Shown one piece after another: positions 11,225 through 22,824 of a DNA stretch of 64,000 nucleotides (positions are counted from its first letter, which is position 1; each line of letters starts with the position of its first letter). The position numbers and the translations under genes are program-made. The notes under the pieces were generated by a model. That model did no database searches. It had not been told where the DNA came from and worked only from the letters and a program-made list of their open reading frames with translations. The stretch covers positions 124,001-188,000 of the forward strand of contig BDSL01000021.1 in NCBI GenBank assembly GCA_003116995.1, read 5' to 3'. The stretch comes from Yamagishiella unicocca. Taxonomy: Eukaryota; Chlorophyta; Chlorophyceae; Chlamydomonadales; Volvocaceae.

Positions 11225-13860
11225 TCAGATGCCCGCGGTCAGCGACTTGCTGCTGACCCACAGCCCCGTGGGCGCCGTACGCTTCTGCGACCGGAACTTG
11301 GCGCGGGTGCTGCCAGCTGTCTTGAAGCGCCGGGCGCGAACCAGCAGTTCGTCCTGGGGCGATCGCGTGGGTGGGGTGGCGGGTTAGGACGAGGTGAAGG
11401 CGGGGCGTCAAGTGCGCAAAGCTTTGGTCGCTGGCGCAGAGGCGGGGACCGATTGTACTGAACTGAGAAGGGATACAGTTGCTCGTGTCCTTACCCTACT
11501 GTCACTGTGCGACCCTATATTACGGCAGCTAGCTATGATTATTTGATGAGCTACAGCCACCCGAATGCGGCTCAGATCGCTAGGTGGTGCTCCGCCCCAC
11601 CTTGAGGTAGGCCTTGACGATCTGCAGGAACACGGTCTCTGGGGGCCGCGGCGGCGGCTCGTTGTCGTCGTCTCCGAGCTGTGACTCCCGCGGGTTGGGC
11701 GGCATGAAGGGAGGTGACGCGAAGTATAGCTCCTCCTCGGCGTCCTCTGCATCAGAAGGTCAACGCAGCCCCGGGGAAGGGGGCAGGCACACGCCCTTGA
11801 ACCACCGACTGTGGACTCACGCATGCCGGCGGGCGCCTAGCTTCACGTGAACTGCGTGCTCTCGACGCACAGGCACAACACGCAAAGCAGTCGGCTACGA
11901 GCGGGCCTGCGGGCTTGCTTGCAAGGCCTGCCCCCCTCCGCGCGCTTCCCGCGCGCCTGCGCCCTCGGGTCCCCGCCTCGTCCTTGCAGCTGCACACCCA
12001 GCCCCACCCCACCCCCACTCGGCTCACCTAGGTTCTCCGGCGGCCGCCACTCGTACCTCAGAGCGGCCAGCCGCATCACGGCCTCCGGGAACTGAGGAGC
12101 GGGAGGGAGGGGAGGAGAGGGGGTCAGAGCTGGGCAGTGACCGCGGCATGCGGATTGGCAGGTGAATTACCTTCCCCGCAGCGTGCCCCACCCCACGGCG
12201 CTTCCGCGCCGCACCTGCTCGAAGTTGATGTAGGGGTGCGGGTGGTTGGCCGAGGCGTCCGATGAGAACTCCGTCTTGTCGGACAGCTTCCGGAACACCT
12301 CCTTCATGTCGTCGGTGGAGCCCTCTGAGACGCCCGTCTCGCAGGCCAGCTTGACGAACTGCTTCTCGTTCATGGTCAGCCGGGAGTCCAGCCAGACCAC
12401 CTGGCCCAGCTGGCCGTAGAAGTTGAAGATGTCGGCCAGGGCCGTCTCCTCGGAAGCGACGGCCTGGAGGCGGGAAGAGGAGGAGCAGCGAAAAAGCGGT
12501 TACGGCGGGGCCGGTGGTGGTGAGGGTGTTGACGGCAGCGGAGGCGGGGGAGCCGCACGCGGAGGGTTTCAGGGCGGGCATGAGATGTCGCGTGGGGCTG
12601 GAGAGAGCACCATGCCGTGTTCAGCCCGTGTGGACTGACGAAGCAACCCCATGGCTACGTGTTCATGCTCCCACAAGGCGTCCCCTCCCCGTCCCCTCCT
12701 GCCCCGGCACCTGGAGGGCAACGGAGTGGCACTCCAGCATACGCGGCGTCAGCGACTCCCTCATCCAGCTCATGAGGAACAAGTCGTGCGCGGAGACCAG
12801 GTCGTAGTTGGGCTTGCGGGCTCCCAGACCCACACCCAGGCGGCCGTTAGTGCTGCTGCTGTTGCCCAACATACCGCCGCCCGAAGGCCCGCTCATGCTG
12901 CCAGTGGGGGAGGCGGGCGGCAACGGCCGGCCCGGCGTCTCCGATCCGCTGGCCGCTGCGCCGGCCCCTACCCCACCCGCCGTCAAGTGGCCATCCCGCC
13001 CCGAGTCAGCCCGCTCTAAGGTCAACGGAGGAGGCCCAGAGGCTAGGCGCTTGCGCCGGATCTCCCCCAGGAGGGCCGTCAGGCCCCCGTTGTTGGAGGT
13101 GTCGGTGGGGGTGGCGGATGCTGGCTGCGGTGGGGTGGCGGGCGGTGCGAGGGTCACACTGCGGCCGTTGTTTCCGCTTCCGCCTCCCCGGTGTGGGGAG
13201 TTGCCCCGGTAGGGGCTGCCGTGGTCGTGGCTGTGAGAGGTGGAGCCGCCAGCCTGGCGGGAGGGGCTGTGAGAGGCGGAGCCGCCAGCCTGGCGGGGGG
13301 GGCTGTGGCTGCCGCCGATGTAGTGGTGGTGGATGTGAGTGTGGCTGTTGCTGGGCCTTGGGGTTGGGAGAGGGCAGTGGCGTGTAGGGCCGGGTTGGGG
13401 CGGGGAAGGGGACGGGCGGGGGAGGGGTCAGCAGCCAGCAGGGCAACGGCGGCGGTGGCGCCGGCGGCAGCGACAGTGGTGGCGTCATGTCCAGTGGCAG
13501 GTGGGAAGGGGAGCGAGGCAGGCAGCTCTGAGGCGCGGCAGGCGGGCGATGGCGGCTACGGGTCAGGCAGGTGGGGAGCAAGGGGGGCTCGGGCAGGCAC
13601 AGAAGCAGCAGCAGCAAACACGGCGCAAGCGCACAAGCATAGGACACTGACCCACGGGTCGCTCCACCTGGGCGGCGGGCCGGCGGCGGGGCGGCTCCAG
13701 GTGGCGCCACGAGGGCCCCCCGGGGCCGCTTCGCGCGGGCCTCGCCGCCCAGGGGGCCCCGGAGCAGTGTGCCCAGCCGAGCACCCGCGCCGCCGCCACC
13801 GCCGCCGCCGCCGCCGGCCCCCACTTGCACCCCACCCGCCCCGACACCGTAGCTAGCCAT
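11225..13860 (-). CDS. Uncharacterised 480-aa protein, 6 exons
   Basis: Exons 13860-13652, 13356-12711, 12463-12215, 12091-12028, 11746-11601 and 11353-11225 join with every phase consistent, giving 480 residues. Start: ATG at 13860 (MASYGVGAGG). Residues 1 to about 215 are a Gly/Ser/His/Pro-rich disordered region with repeats such as PPRQAGGSASHSPSRQAGGS. The C-terminal half is ordered and helical: DLFLMSWMRESLTPRMLECH, TALADIFNFYGQLGQVVWLD, MNEKQFVKLACETGVSEGS, INFEQFPEAVMRLAALRYEW, then FASPPFMPPNPRES, and a basic tail ending SKSLTAGI. The spacing of the helices and the FEQFPEAVMRLA segment resemble proteins with degenerate EF-hand-like helices found in flagellated protists, but that is only a resemblance and I do not assign a function. 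Same strand as the coiled-coil gene upstream. Confidence 0.8.
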
Positions 13861-15025
13861 CGACGCGCAGCCACAGCCCGCCACTGCTCTCAATCTCCCA
13901 CTCCACCACCACTGTCACCACCACCGCCACCACTCAGCCAGCCGTCGAGCACCCGCCACCACCACCGCCGCCGCCCCACAGCCACCCCTGCCGCCAAGCC
14001 CTGCAACGCACTGCGGCCTCGACGCTGCTGGCGGCGTGCCAGTCACCACTGCTCCAGGGAGGGCCGCAAGTGCACGCGAACCGGACTAGCGGAAAAAACC
14101 AACGCCCACCGGCACCATGCGGCTTTACATGCGGCATCAGCTGCCGCTAGGGTGCTCTTCAGAATCCCGCCCACAGCAGTGTGCACTCCAGTCCAGTCAG
14201 TCAGTCCAGTCAAAACTCGCGCTCGGGCCGCAGCTTCTCCCGCGCCCTCCAAGCCTCTGCACACGCCCGCAGGGCACAGAATAACAGTGCCGTACGTACG
14301 GGCGGCGCTGGGCCCGCCCGCTGCGGCCAGGGAGGGCGCCGAGGGCCACCAACGCACGCTCCCCTCGTCAAAAAAACACATCGTCATAGTAAAACGCAGG
14401 AGTGGCCGGCCGGGTTGGGATCGGGGCCCCTGGCGCCCAGAGCCAGCCGCAGCGGGAGCCACCGCCCGCCCCCTGCCACCATCACAACCCGTCACTGGCG
14501 GCTCGCACATGCCGCAGCCGGCCGCCCTGGCAAGATAAACTTTTGCAACCTCGCGACCGGAGGCGACCGATGACGCGAGGACGTCGTGCTCCCACCTGGT
14601 CCCCGCCCCGGGTGCGGCTGGACCGATGCTGGCAGGAGCTGCCAGCCTGGCCAACTCCAAAGCAGCGCTTCTGCAGCGCTGACACGTAGGAGCGGACCGC
14701 CCCGCACCCCCCACCTTATCAACCCCCCACCGGCAGCACCAGAACAACCCGCCCGCAACCACACACGGCGCCCGCACCCACTCTCCACCGATTCACGTTT
14801 GTATACATGCAGCCCTCCTCGCCTCCCCCTTTCCTCCTTCCCCTCCTCCCCCTCCTTTGCCTTCGCAGCCTCCTCTTCGCGCCAGTCGACCCGCTTGTGT
14901 GCCCCTGCCTCGGCTCCCTGCCTCGCTGCCACCAGCCAGCCTGACACCCGCACCGCATCACACCCAGCCGGCGCTGTTCCCACAGCTTGCCAGCGGCCAA
15001 ACCAACGTCGCGGCCATACCGCCGA
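13861..15025. other. Upstream region of the 480-aa gene; no gene seen
   Basis: Lies between the start of the 480-aa gene and the poly(A) signal of the next minus-strand gene. It contains CCACCACCG-type low-complexity sequence (13,900-13,970). The long ORFs on both strands overlap one another and lack splice support. Confidence 0.5.
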
Positions 15026-15030
15026 TTACA
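15026..15030 (-). terminator. TGTAA poly(A) signal of the coiled-coil gene
   Basis: TTACA on the plus strand, i.e. TGTAA on the minus strand, 267 nt beyond the stop at 15297. Confidence 0.55.
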
Positions 15031-15296
15031 GATCCCTCCGCGTTGCACAACCGACAAGTGATGACGATAACCGCATCCCCCCCAGCTCCACAACCCAGGG
15101 GTATCCGGGAGCACATCCGCACCCGAACCGCCAGGACCTCCACAACCCCGACCCATCCCCGCCTGAACATCCGCATCCACAGCCACCACCGCAGCCACCA
15201 CCGCAGCCACCACCGTCACTCCCGTTCGACTTCCTCCCACGACCACCTAGGGACCGCATGCCCCCCGCCCCCGCCCCCACCCCCCTGGCCCAGCCC

Positions 15297-18200
15297 TCAC
15301 AACCTTCGGCCTCCGTAGCCTCCGACGACACTTTGCCTTCCGCCCGACGCCGGCATGGACTTGGAGCCCTGCTGGCCGCCTCCGCCGCCGTTGCCGCTGC
15401 CCTGCTCGCCCCCCCCGCCCGCGTCCGTCTCCGCGTCCGAGTCCTCCCCGTCCTTGGTGTTGCGGCCGCGAGCGCCGGGGCCGCCGTCGCCGCCGCCGGC
15501 TGGCTGCAGGCCGCCGCCGAGGGTGGCGGCGGAGGGCGTGGCGGTGGGCAGGCCCTGCAGGGACTGCAGCAGCTGCTTGTTGTTGCGGCCGCGTCGGACT
15601 TGGGCTTGGAGCTGGGGGGCGAGAAGAAAGAGGTCAGGGGGAGGGCGGGGTCGGGGGGAGGGAGGAGGGAGGAATCAGGGCACGACCTCGATACGACCTG
15701 ACGCCGGCGGCCCTGATGGAGACCGGGCTCTGTGCAGCACCGCCTGCAGTGGTGGTGGTGTGGGGTGGTGCGAGGTGGGGTGCCGCCATCCCTCCCTGCT
15801 GCCCCCGCACCTTCCACCACTCAACGATAACCGTCAGCCGCTCTCCGGGCCCTACCTGCGCCACCAGCTGCTTGTAGTCGTACAGCTGGCCCCGCAGCGC
15901 CTCCACCACCTCGCTCTCCTCCTGCGCGGAAGAAAGGCGTCCAGGGCGGCGGCGGTATGTTGGTGGTTGTTGGTGGTTGTTGTTGGTGGTTGTTGGTGGC
16001 GTTGATGGCCGGGCACAGCCGCGACGACGCTCCGCCGCTCAGCTGCAGCAGCTGCCCACAGTACCATCGCTGGCCTCCCCCGCTGCCCTCCCCGGCCAGC
16101 ACTCACAAGGCCCCGCAAGGAGCCCGCACCCACCTCCACTCTTCTGCGCAGCCCGCCCAGGTGCTTCAGCGCCTCCTCGCGCTCCTCGCGGGCGGTTCGA
16201 AGCTGACCCTGCGTGTTGGACACGAGGAGGCGGGGCAGGGCAGGGCGGGGCGTCGGACACTGTCTGCGGTGGGTGGGTGGTTGGGTGCGCCATCTCCATC
16301 TCTATCCCTACCTAAAGCCGTAATAACGCAGCACATGGACCCTGCAACATGCCGCCGCACACCCAGTCACCCAGCCCACTCCCCTTCAGCCACCGGCTTC
16401 CCCTCCCCCTCCAACCCCGCACCTCGAGCTGCTCCTCCCTGGCCGTGGCGTCCCGCACCGCCTTGGCCAGCGTCTGCCGCTCCCCCGCCAGCTCCCCGCG
16501 CAGCCGCTCCACCTCCACACTCAGCTCGGAGCGCCCCGCCTGCAGCCCCAGCCGCTCCGACCGCAGCCTGTCGTACTCGGTGGCCAGGTTGCGCTTGGCC
16601 TCGCCCAGCCGGCCCACCTCGATACGCAGCTCCTCGATCTGCGGCGCAACCGACAGCGTTGGGCCGCCTAGTCAGTTCAGATCACCTTCAGTTCAGTTCC
16701 GACCCAAATGGGTCCGGACCGATCCCGATCGCTTCAGGAATTTTTCGGTTGTCCCCTGCTTCCGCCCCCTCCCGCCAGCGCACCTGCTGCCTGAGCTCCA
16801 TGCTCTCCTTCCTGCTGCTGACCGCCAGGTGCTGCAGAGCCGCCTCCGCCCGTACGGAGATGTCGGTCTGCCGCTGCAGCCGCTCGCGCAGGGACTCCAC
16901 CTCCAGAGCCAGCTTGGCAGACATGCTGTCGGTGGGGCCGCCCTCGCGGGACAGCCACAGGTTGTAGCTGTCGGGGCCGCCGGGGGAGGCGGTGGGGTTG
17001 CCGCCGCCGCCCGGCCGGGCTGCCGACATGGCGTTGCGCAGGGTGTAGTGGCCGTTGGCAGGGGAGCCGTGAGCCGAGTTGGCCACGTGTCGGCCCACCT
17101 GGAGGCAGCAACGGGGGGGGGAGAGAAGAGGCACCGGCGGGGGGGGGCGGGGGAATGAGGGGGTGAGGGATTGGGGGTTGAGGGTAGCGGAGCAGGGAGA
17201 ACCAGGCGGCAGCGTGCGAGGGTGCGGGTTGGGAGAAACGTTGTTGGCACGCATAGGGAGGAAGCCCGGAGCAGCGGCTATTGCAAGTGGTGTGCCTTTG
17301 CCCCGTATGGCCAAAGACACACAAACACATCGATCTGTGAGCGATAGCCGTGGCCCCGCCGCTTTCCACAGGCGCCCCCTCCCCCCTCCTCCCTCCCCTA
17401 ACCCACCTTGACCACGCTGGCAGGCGCCGACCCGGGCCTGGTGGGGTCCGCCATTGCCGCCGCCATGGCGCGATGGTGCGCCGCCGACGGCGACGCCGAG
17501 TAGATCCGCGTGAGGCTGCTCCCCGCCGCGCTGCTGGCCACACTGCCCGCGCCGCCGTGCACCCTGGGGGTGGGCGAGGGCAGCGGCCCCGCTGCGGCGC
17601 TGCTGGGCGCCATCAGCAGCTGGCGCTGCGGGTTGAACGCTCCGCCGTACCCTGGCAGCTGCTGCCCCGCCCCGCCGGCCCCTGAGGGCGACACAGGCGA
17701 CGTGCGCACCAGCAGACCCGAGGACCGTTCCGTCATCACAAGGGACGAGTCCCCCGCCCTCATGATGCTAGGGGACTGGTTCCGGCGCCCGGGCGCCTGC
17801 GGCGCCGGCGCCGGCGCCAGCCCCTCCAGGTAGTCCGTCCAGCGCTCCGTGAAGGTGCCCAGGCGGCCGCGACTGGCCCGTGGGTCCAGCTGCACCGCGT
17901 GCACTGCCATCAGCACCAGCGAGCCCGCTGCGCCGCCGGGGGTGGGCGCCGCCGAGCTCACGAACTCCGCCACCAGGCCCACGATGCGCTGACCGTGGGC
18001 TCGCTCCACGAACGAGGAGGCGGCCTGCAGCAGCCGCGCCACGTCGTCCTTGATGCGGCGGGGGGCGGGAAGCGAGCTGGTCACGCCTGGGGAGTGGCGG
18101 GGTGAGGGGGGCCGGGAGGGAAATTGCCGGGTTTGGTGGTTGGTTGAATGGGGCAGGATGGGGCAGGATGGGACTGAGGGTACTCGGGGGGAGGGTCAGC

Positions 18201-20027
18201 GCATGAGGCAAGACGGGGGCCCCGCTTGGGCCCCAGCGCGGTTCACCCCTACCCCCGGATGATGTGTTTCCACACATGCGCACACACCCCGCTGTGGTGT
18301 ACAGCGGCCCCCGCGCGAGTGCGAGTGCGAGGGACACGCGGGATGCCGCCCCAGCCGCGCGCACCGTCTTCTGCTCCCGAGGGTGATGGCGCCTCCGCCG
18401 CCTCCGCCCCGCCTGCCTCGTCCCCCTCCGCGGGCGCCTCCCGCTCCTTCTGCCTGCGCGGCTCGAGCAACCCCATGGCCACCAGCTGGCTCTCCACGAG
18501 CAGCTCCTCGGCAGTCAGGCTGGGGGGGACGGGGTCGTCGCTGGCAGCGGACCCCGGCCGCCCGGCGGCCAGGGCAGGGGCGGAGGCGGACAGCGGCCGA
18601 GCGGCGGTGGAGGGCTCGTCGGGGTCAGAGATCTGCTGGGCGCGGTGTCAGGCGGCAGCGGAAGGGTCCATCGAATCGGTAAGCATCGAGGCAAGGGAGG
18701 GAGGCAGCGAGGACACCGGGTAGCTGCCAAACCACATAGCGCAAGGCAAGCAGGCGGCGACGGGATTTTGATTAGGCATGCAGGTCGGGCTGGTTGGGGC
18801 CAGGTGGTTGTGGGTCAGGTTGGCTCCGTAAGGCGGTCCGGGGGGGTAGCACCCAACAGAGCACGTCCAGATCCCCTCGGAGCGCCCTCGTCGGCCCCCC
18901 GCCCTCGCCTCACCATTTCCGGCACCAGTGTGCCCAGATCGTCCATCGCGTTCGTGTAGCGCGAGCTGAGGGGCAAGGAGGTAGGCCGAGGAGGCAGGCA
19001 GGCAGGGGGGGGGTCGTGGCGGACGGTCAAGACGGTAGTCCGTCCCAGTGCTCCAGCATGCGCCCACAAACTAGGTGTCCGCCGACCATGCGCCAACTAT
19101 CCTGTCTTTTTCCGCGTCAACGGTTTTCACGCCACCACCACCACCACCACCATCATCATCACCATCAATTTTTTATATGTCGTTTCCACGGGTTACCATG
19201 GCTTTTTGAAAGAGAACACGCTGCTGCCACTGACCTAAAGCGGCGCGCCAGCACAGTGCAGAGTGGCCCCTCCTGGACGTCGTACGAGGCGATGTAGCGG
19301 ATGTCCTTGCGTGGAACGATGTACGCCTGGATGCAGAAGAGCTGCTCGTGCTGTGAGGCTACAGGAGATGTTTCCGAGAATTCGTAGGGTCCAGAAACAG
19401 CCGTCATCTGGGGGCCAGCGGCAGAGCATGTGCAGGGGAGGGGGAGATCAAGTGAGATGCCAGGATTCGGATATGGAAGGCTTGGGAGCGTTCCTATAAT
19501 TGCAAGCAACCCTCGGGGTCAATCCTTGAATATATTTAACGAAGAAGTCGTGCCTTGTCCCCTCCTTGTACCCCTTGACATTTTTTCATTTTGCCCCTTA
19601 TCAACGCGCACCCTGCGCTTTAATGGTAGTCCTCCCGCGTGCGAGTGTGGCCAACCCCGCCCCCTGGCCCCCCGGGTGCAGAGCTCACCAGCTCCTGCAG
19701 CTCGGCCCGCTTGAGCAACCGAGATACGCCAGTTGCATAATGTGCAACAGCTATATACCCGAAAGGATTGAGCTGCGGATCAAGGCTGTGCAAAGCGGCA
19801 AGGCGCTGGTAAATTGCCTGGCGGGTAACTTCATGTGCGCTGAAGCGACATATATAGCCTTCTTTGCTTGTGTAAAAGTGGCCCAGGACGCGCCCGGACT
19901 TCATCAACACAGTGTCGACCATAAACATCCGCAATTTCAGGCCAGCATTCTGCGGCGGGATAATTGGGCAGGGGACCGCATCAGCCATGCAATGGGCCAA
20001 TAATTGCAGTATATGGGTTCTTTGCAT
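15297..20027 (-). CDS. Coiled-coil protein, 832 aa, 10 exons
   Basis: Exons 20027-19689, 19407-19235, 18965-18914, 18632-18365, 18086-17407, 17098-16784, 16638-16423, 16208-16134, 15921-15856 and 15611-15297 splice with all phases consistent. Residues 1 to about 170 form an ordered N-terminal domain (MQRTHILQLLAHCMADAVPC; LNPFGYIAVAHYATGVSRLL; QLFCIQAYIVPRKDIRYIAS). Residues about 189-505 are mostly Ala/Ser/Pro-rich with a helical patch (RRIKDDVARLLQAASSFVER). Residues about 550-728 are a predicted coiled coil (LALEVESLRERLQRQTDISV; ELSVEVERLRGELAGERQTL; AREEREEALKHLGGLRRRVE), with short exons breaking at heptad-like intervals. The tail is Gly-rich. A cytoskeletal or ciliary scaffold would fit such an architecture, but no family was recognised. 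The start ATG at 20027 is the first ATG in the frame; the upstream GTG is not needed. Confidence 0.85.
19064..19107 (+). repeat. Dispersed intron motif C, copy 1
   Basis: Contains CGACCATGCGCCAACTATCC within a 40-nt match to 44094-44140. It lies in the intron between exons 2 and 3 of the coiled-coil gene, antisense to the transcript, and is followed by a CCACCACCA/CATCAT run. Confidence 0.7.
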
Positions 20028-22290
20028 TGATTCACTGAGATGATGCACGCATAACAGACAAGGTGTTCAAGGCATGCAGACATGACTGCCCCTGCAATCA
20101 GCACCCAAACAACATGGAGTAAACACGCGCGCTAAAATCCGTCACATCGATGCGGTAAGAATAATGACAGGAAAGCTGCTACTTAATGCCCCGTCGTCAA
20201 CATTACAAGGACCCCATGCGCCAGCTGCTGGTCAAGCAACTTTCCTAACACATTTACACTTCCACCTCACCGAAACGAAAAGCTCCAAGAGAGAACACCA
20301 GTTCTCTGCGAAGTCCATCTTGGAGTCGTCTTGACAGAGAGGATGGCCTCAGATTTTTATGCCCGCAGGATGCCCTACTATGGTCGCATTATGTTGGGAC
20401 TCTCTATCAACATAAGCCGCAATATTTGTGGCGACTTGTTGTTGAAGAAACGCGCGGTCTGGGTTCTTCGAAGGGCAGCACGACGATGCACCTCGCAAAA
20501 TTGTTACGTCTATTTGTTTTGGTCAAGCAGTCTTTATAGGTAACTGTGTCGAATGAAACTCAGCAGTTCTCTTTGGAATGCCGATACGCCTAAGCACAAT
20601 AGGTCCCAAATGCCGTAACTTGTGTCTTCGGAGCGTTGTCAAGTACAACATAAATGCCAATGCAATGTTCAGGATGTGCTTGTAGCAAATACAATTCACG
20701 ATTTCTCTGTCGAGTCACGAAGGTCGGGTCTACAGTGAGTTACGTTTCATCGGGTATCCGCCAGCAATACGCAAAGCGTGGAAACAACGATGACTGAACG
20801 TTTGAATCGGTCGAATAGATTTAGATAGGAAAGCACGTGCTGGAAGCTCTGACGCCATTTACTCGTAGCTTGCCCTCCATTCTGTACGAAATGCCTTTGA
20901 TTTTTGAGCGCCTACCCCTGCCGCCATGCGTCTATTTGTTGCCTAACTGCCGACCCACCCTCACACCTACGCGCTGTTTTCTAAAAGTGAGATGTACCTA
21001 ACTGTCTCCTGGGCCCTATAATAGTGGGTGCCTGTTCCTGCCTTGCTGTGTGAGCCCTGGGGTGCATCCGGTGTCACGTTCCTGCCGCCACGTGTGCCGA
21101 CAGGGAGTCGGTTGCAGTAGATGCATCCTTATCATTATAACACAAGGAAAGGTGCCAGGACAACTCCGTACATAGCGTCCGTCGCCAATCAACGTTTCCA
21201 TCCTGTCTAGCATTGTATAAGACGCAACTGATACGGCGGGGAATGCGGTGGGTGCAAACGTGTTGCTGAAACCCGGATCTGATTGCTCCCGATGCGCCTG
21301 GTCTAGTCTGGCTGCCAAACACGAGGAAAGGTGCCAGGACAACTCCGTATGCCGTGGGCCAATTGACGAGGCGTTAAGAAACACCGAAAGTATGTTACTG
21401 ACGTGAAAGCGTGCAAGTTATGTCCCGTAGGGCTATTCATAGCCCCTGTTGCAGAGCAGGTCGTAGTAGGTGAGTAACATAAACAGTGCAGCCTCTCCTC
21501 CCACTGATATGTCATGCCCCTAGCGCCGGTTCTATTCCGCCCATTCGCCATCCGCCGCCCCACAAGCGCCTCCTCCAAGGATTCGTTCAGGCGGCAGTGT
21601 GCGGCCGCTGTTGCAGCACCAGTGGTGACACGCCACGCAGTGGGTGGGTGACGAGCAATGTGGTGCGCACAAGTGCATCCTCCCCCCTCACTGCTGCTGG
21701 TCCCGCGCTGCTGCTGGTCCCGCCTATAAGCAATTCGCCGCCCCACAGTCGGCCCTTGCCCCCACTGTAGCACCTTGCTGCTGCTGCGGTTGCGCCCTTG
21801 CCGGTACTGTACCGGCATGCGCTCCAGAGCCCAGGCCATGCTCGCAGTCGGGGGCCACTGCGGTTGCTGCTGCAGTTGAGCCCGTGCTGGCAGGTGGTTG
21901 GGTGGCTGCTGTACCCCGTGCCCTAATGCGCGCCGCAGTTGGCCCCTCCCCACGGTGCTGCACATAAGATGCGATTACGCGCTTGCCGGTACAGTAGGCG
22001 CATGGGCACCAGAGACCCCGCCTCGCTACGCACTTGGGGGCGGCTGCACCTGCCGCTGCGGTTGCACCTGTGCCACTCCATTTGGTAATTGTGCAGGCAT
22101 GTCCAAGACCCCATACTCCGCGATAAGCTTGCATAGATACTGCAGAGCTCGTCGCCAGAATGCAGCGCATCCGCAAGCACCAGTCCAACCTCCTGCTGCT
22201 GGAAATCGCCAGACACAGCGCGCAGGCATTGCAGAGCCACCTCACACTCCTGCGTCGCAATAAGAGAGGGAGCCCGCAGGTCTAGAATGG
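20028..22290. other. Lower-GC upstream and repeat region, no gene seen
   Basis: AT-richer than the flanking gene. A duplicated segment containing GGAAAGGTGCCAGGACAACT occurs at about 21146 and 21325. Diverged copies of a roughly 180-bp unit carrying CTTGCCGGTAC and a Cys-codon-rich TGCTGCTGC stretch cover 21,700-22,050. No convincing coding sequence. Confidence 0.45.
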
Positions 22291-22297
22291 CGGGGCA

Positions 22298-22531
22298 TCA
22301 AAGAAAGCGGAGGGGGATTCGATTGCACCCGTGTAATAGGTCGGGGGCACAGGGGGGTACCCTTGGTACCGACGTTACGACTTTCCACGTGCCTTTTGCT
22401 AGCTCCTTTAGTGTAGCAGTCAGAGCCTTCCCCATCACCTCGTTAAGGAGAATGCGAGTATTACAAGGGAGCCAGAACGGCTCAAGCGCGGAAGCGCAAC
22501 CAGGCGGGCTCGATGGGCCAGACCACGACAC
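22298..22531 (-). pseudogene. Retroelement-like coding fragment
   Basis: Reads ALEPFWLPCNTRIL then LNEVMGKALTATLKELAKGT on the minus strand and stops at 22298. The first 14 residues are encoded by the same 42-bp sequence as the larger fragment at 23,990. Probably a remnant of a transposable-element ORF. Confidence 0.4.
22449..22490. repeat. 42-bp direct repeat, copy 1
   Basis: Sequence beginning GAGAATGCGAGTATTACAAG, identical to 23991-24032. The two copies bound about 1.5 kb of retroelement-like DNA. Confidence 0.85.
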
Positions 22532-22824
22532 AGGTCAAAGCAGGCAAAAGAGCCCGCCCTCACCGGCCGGGAAGGGGCAAAAGCCAAAGGCAGCCAAACA
22601 CGAGGACACGGAGAAGGCAGCACGCACAACTCAAAGCACGGGGAGGAGAACAAGCGCGTCCAGAAAACACGAACCACCTGCACCAAGCCAGCAGCAAGAC
22701 GCGAGGAACGCGTCCCGGCAAAACGGGGGCCCCAAGCTCCAGATCCCAAAAGCACCAACAAAAGACAGCAGAGCGGGGGCCTAAGGCCCCATAACCCAAA
22801 CACGCCCAGAAAACCGCACCCGAG

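Noticed and set aside
13191..13856. Plus-strand ORF of 221 codons
   Set aside because: Antisense to exons 1-2 of the 480-aa gene, whose phases and composition are far more coherent.
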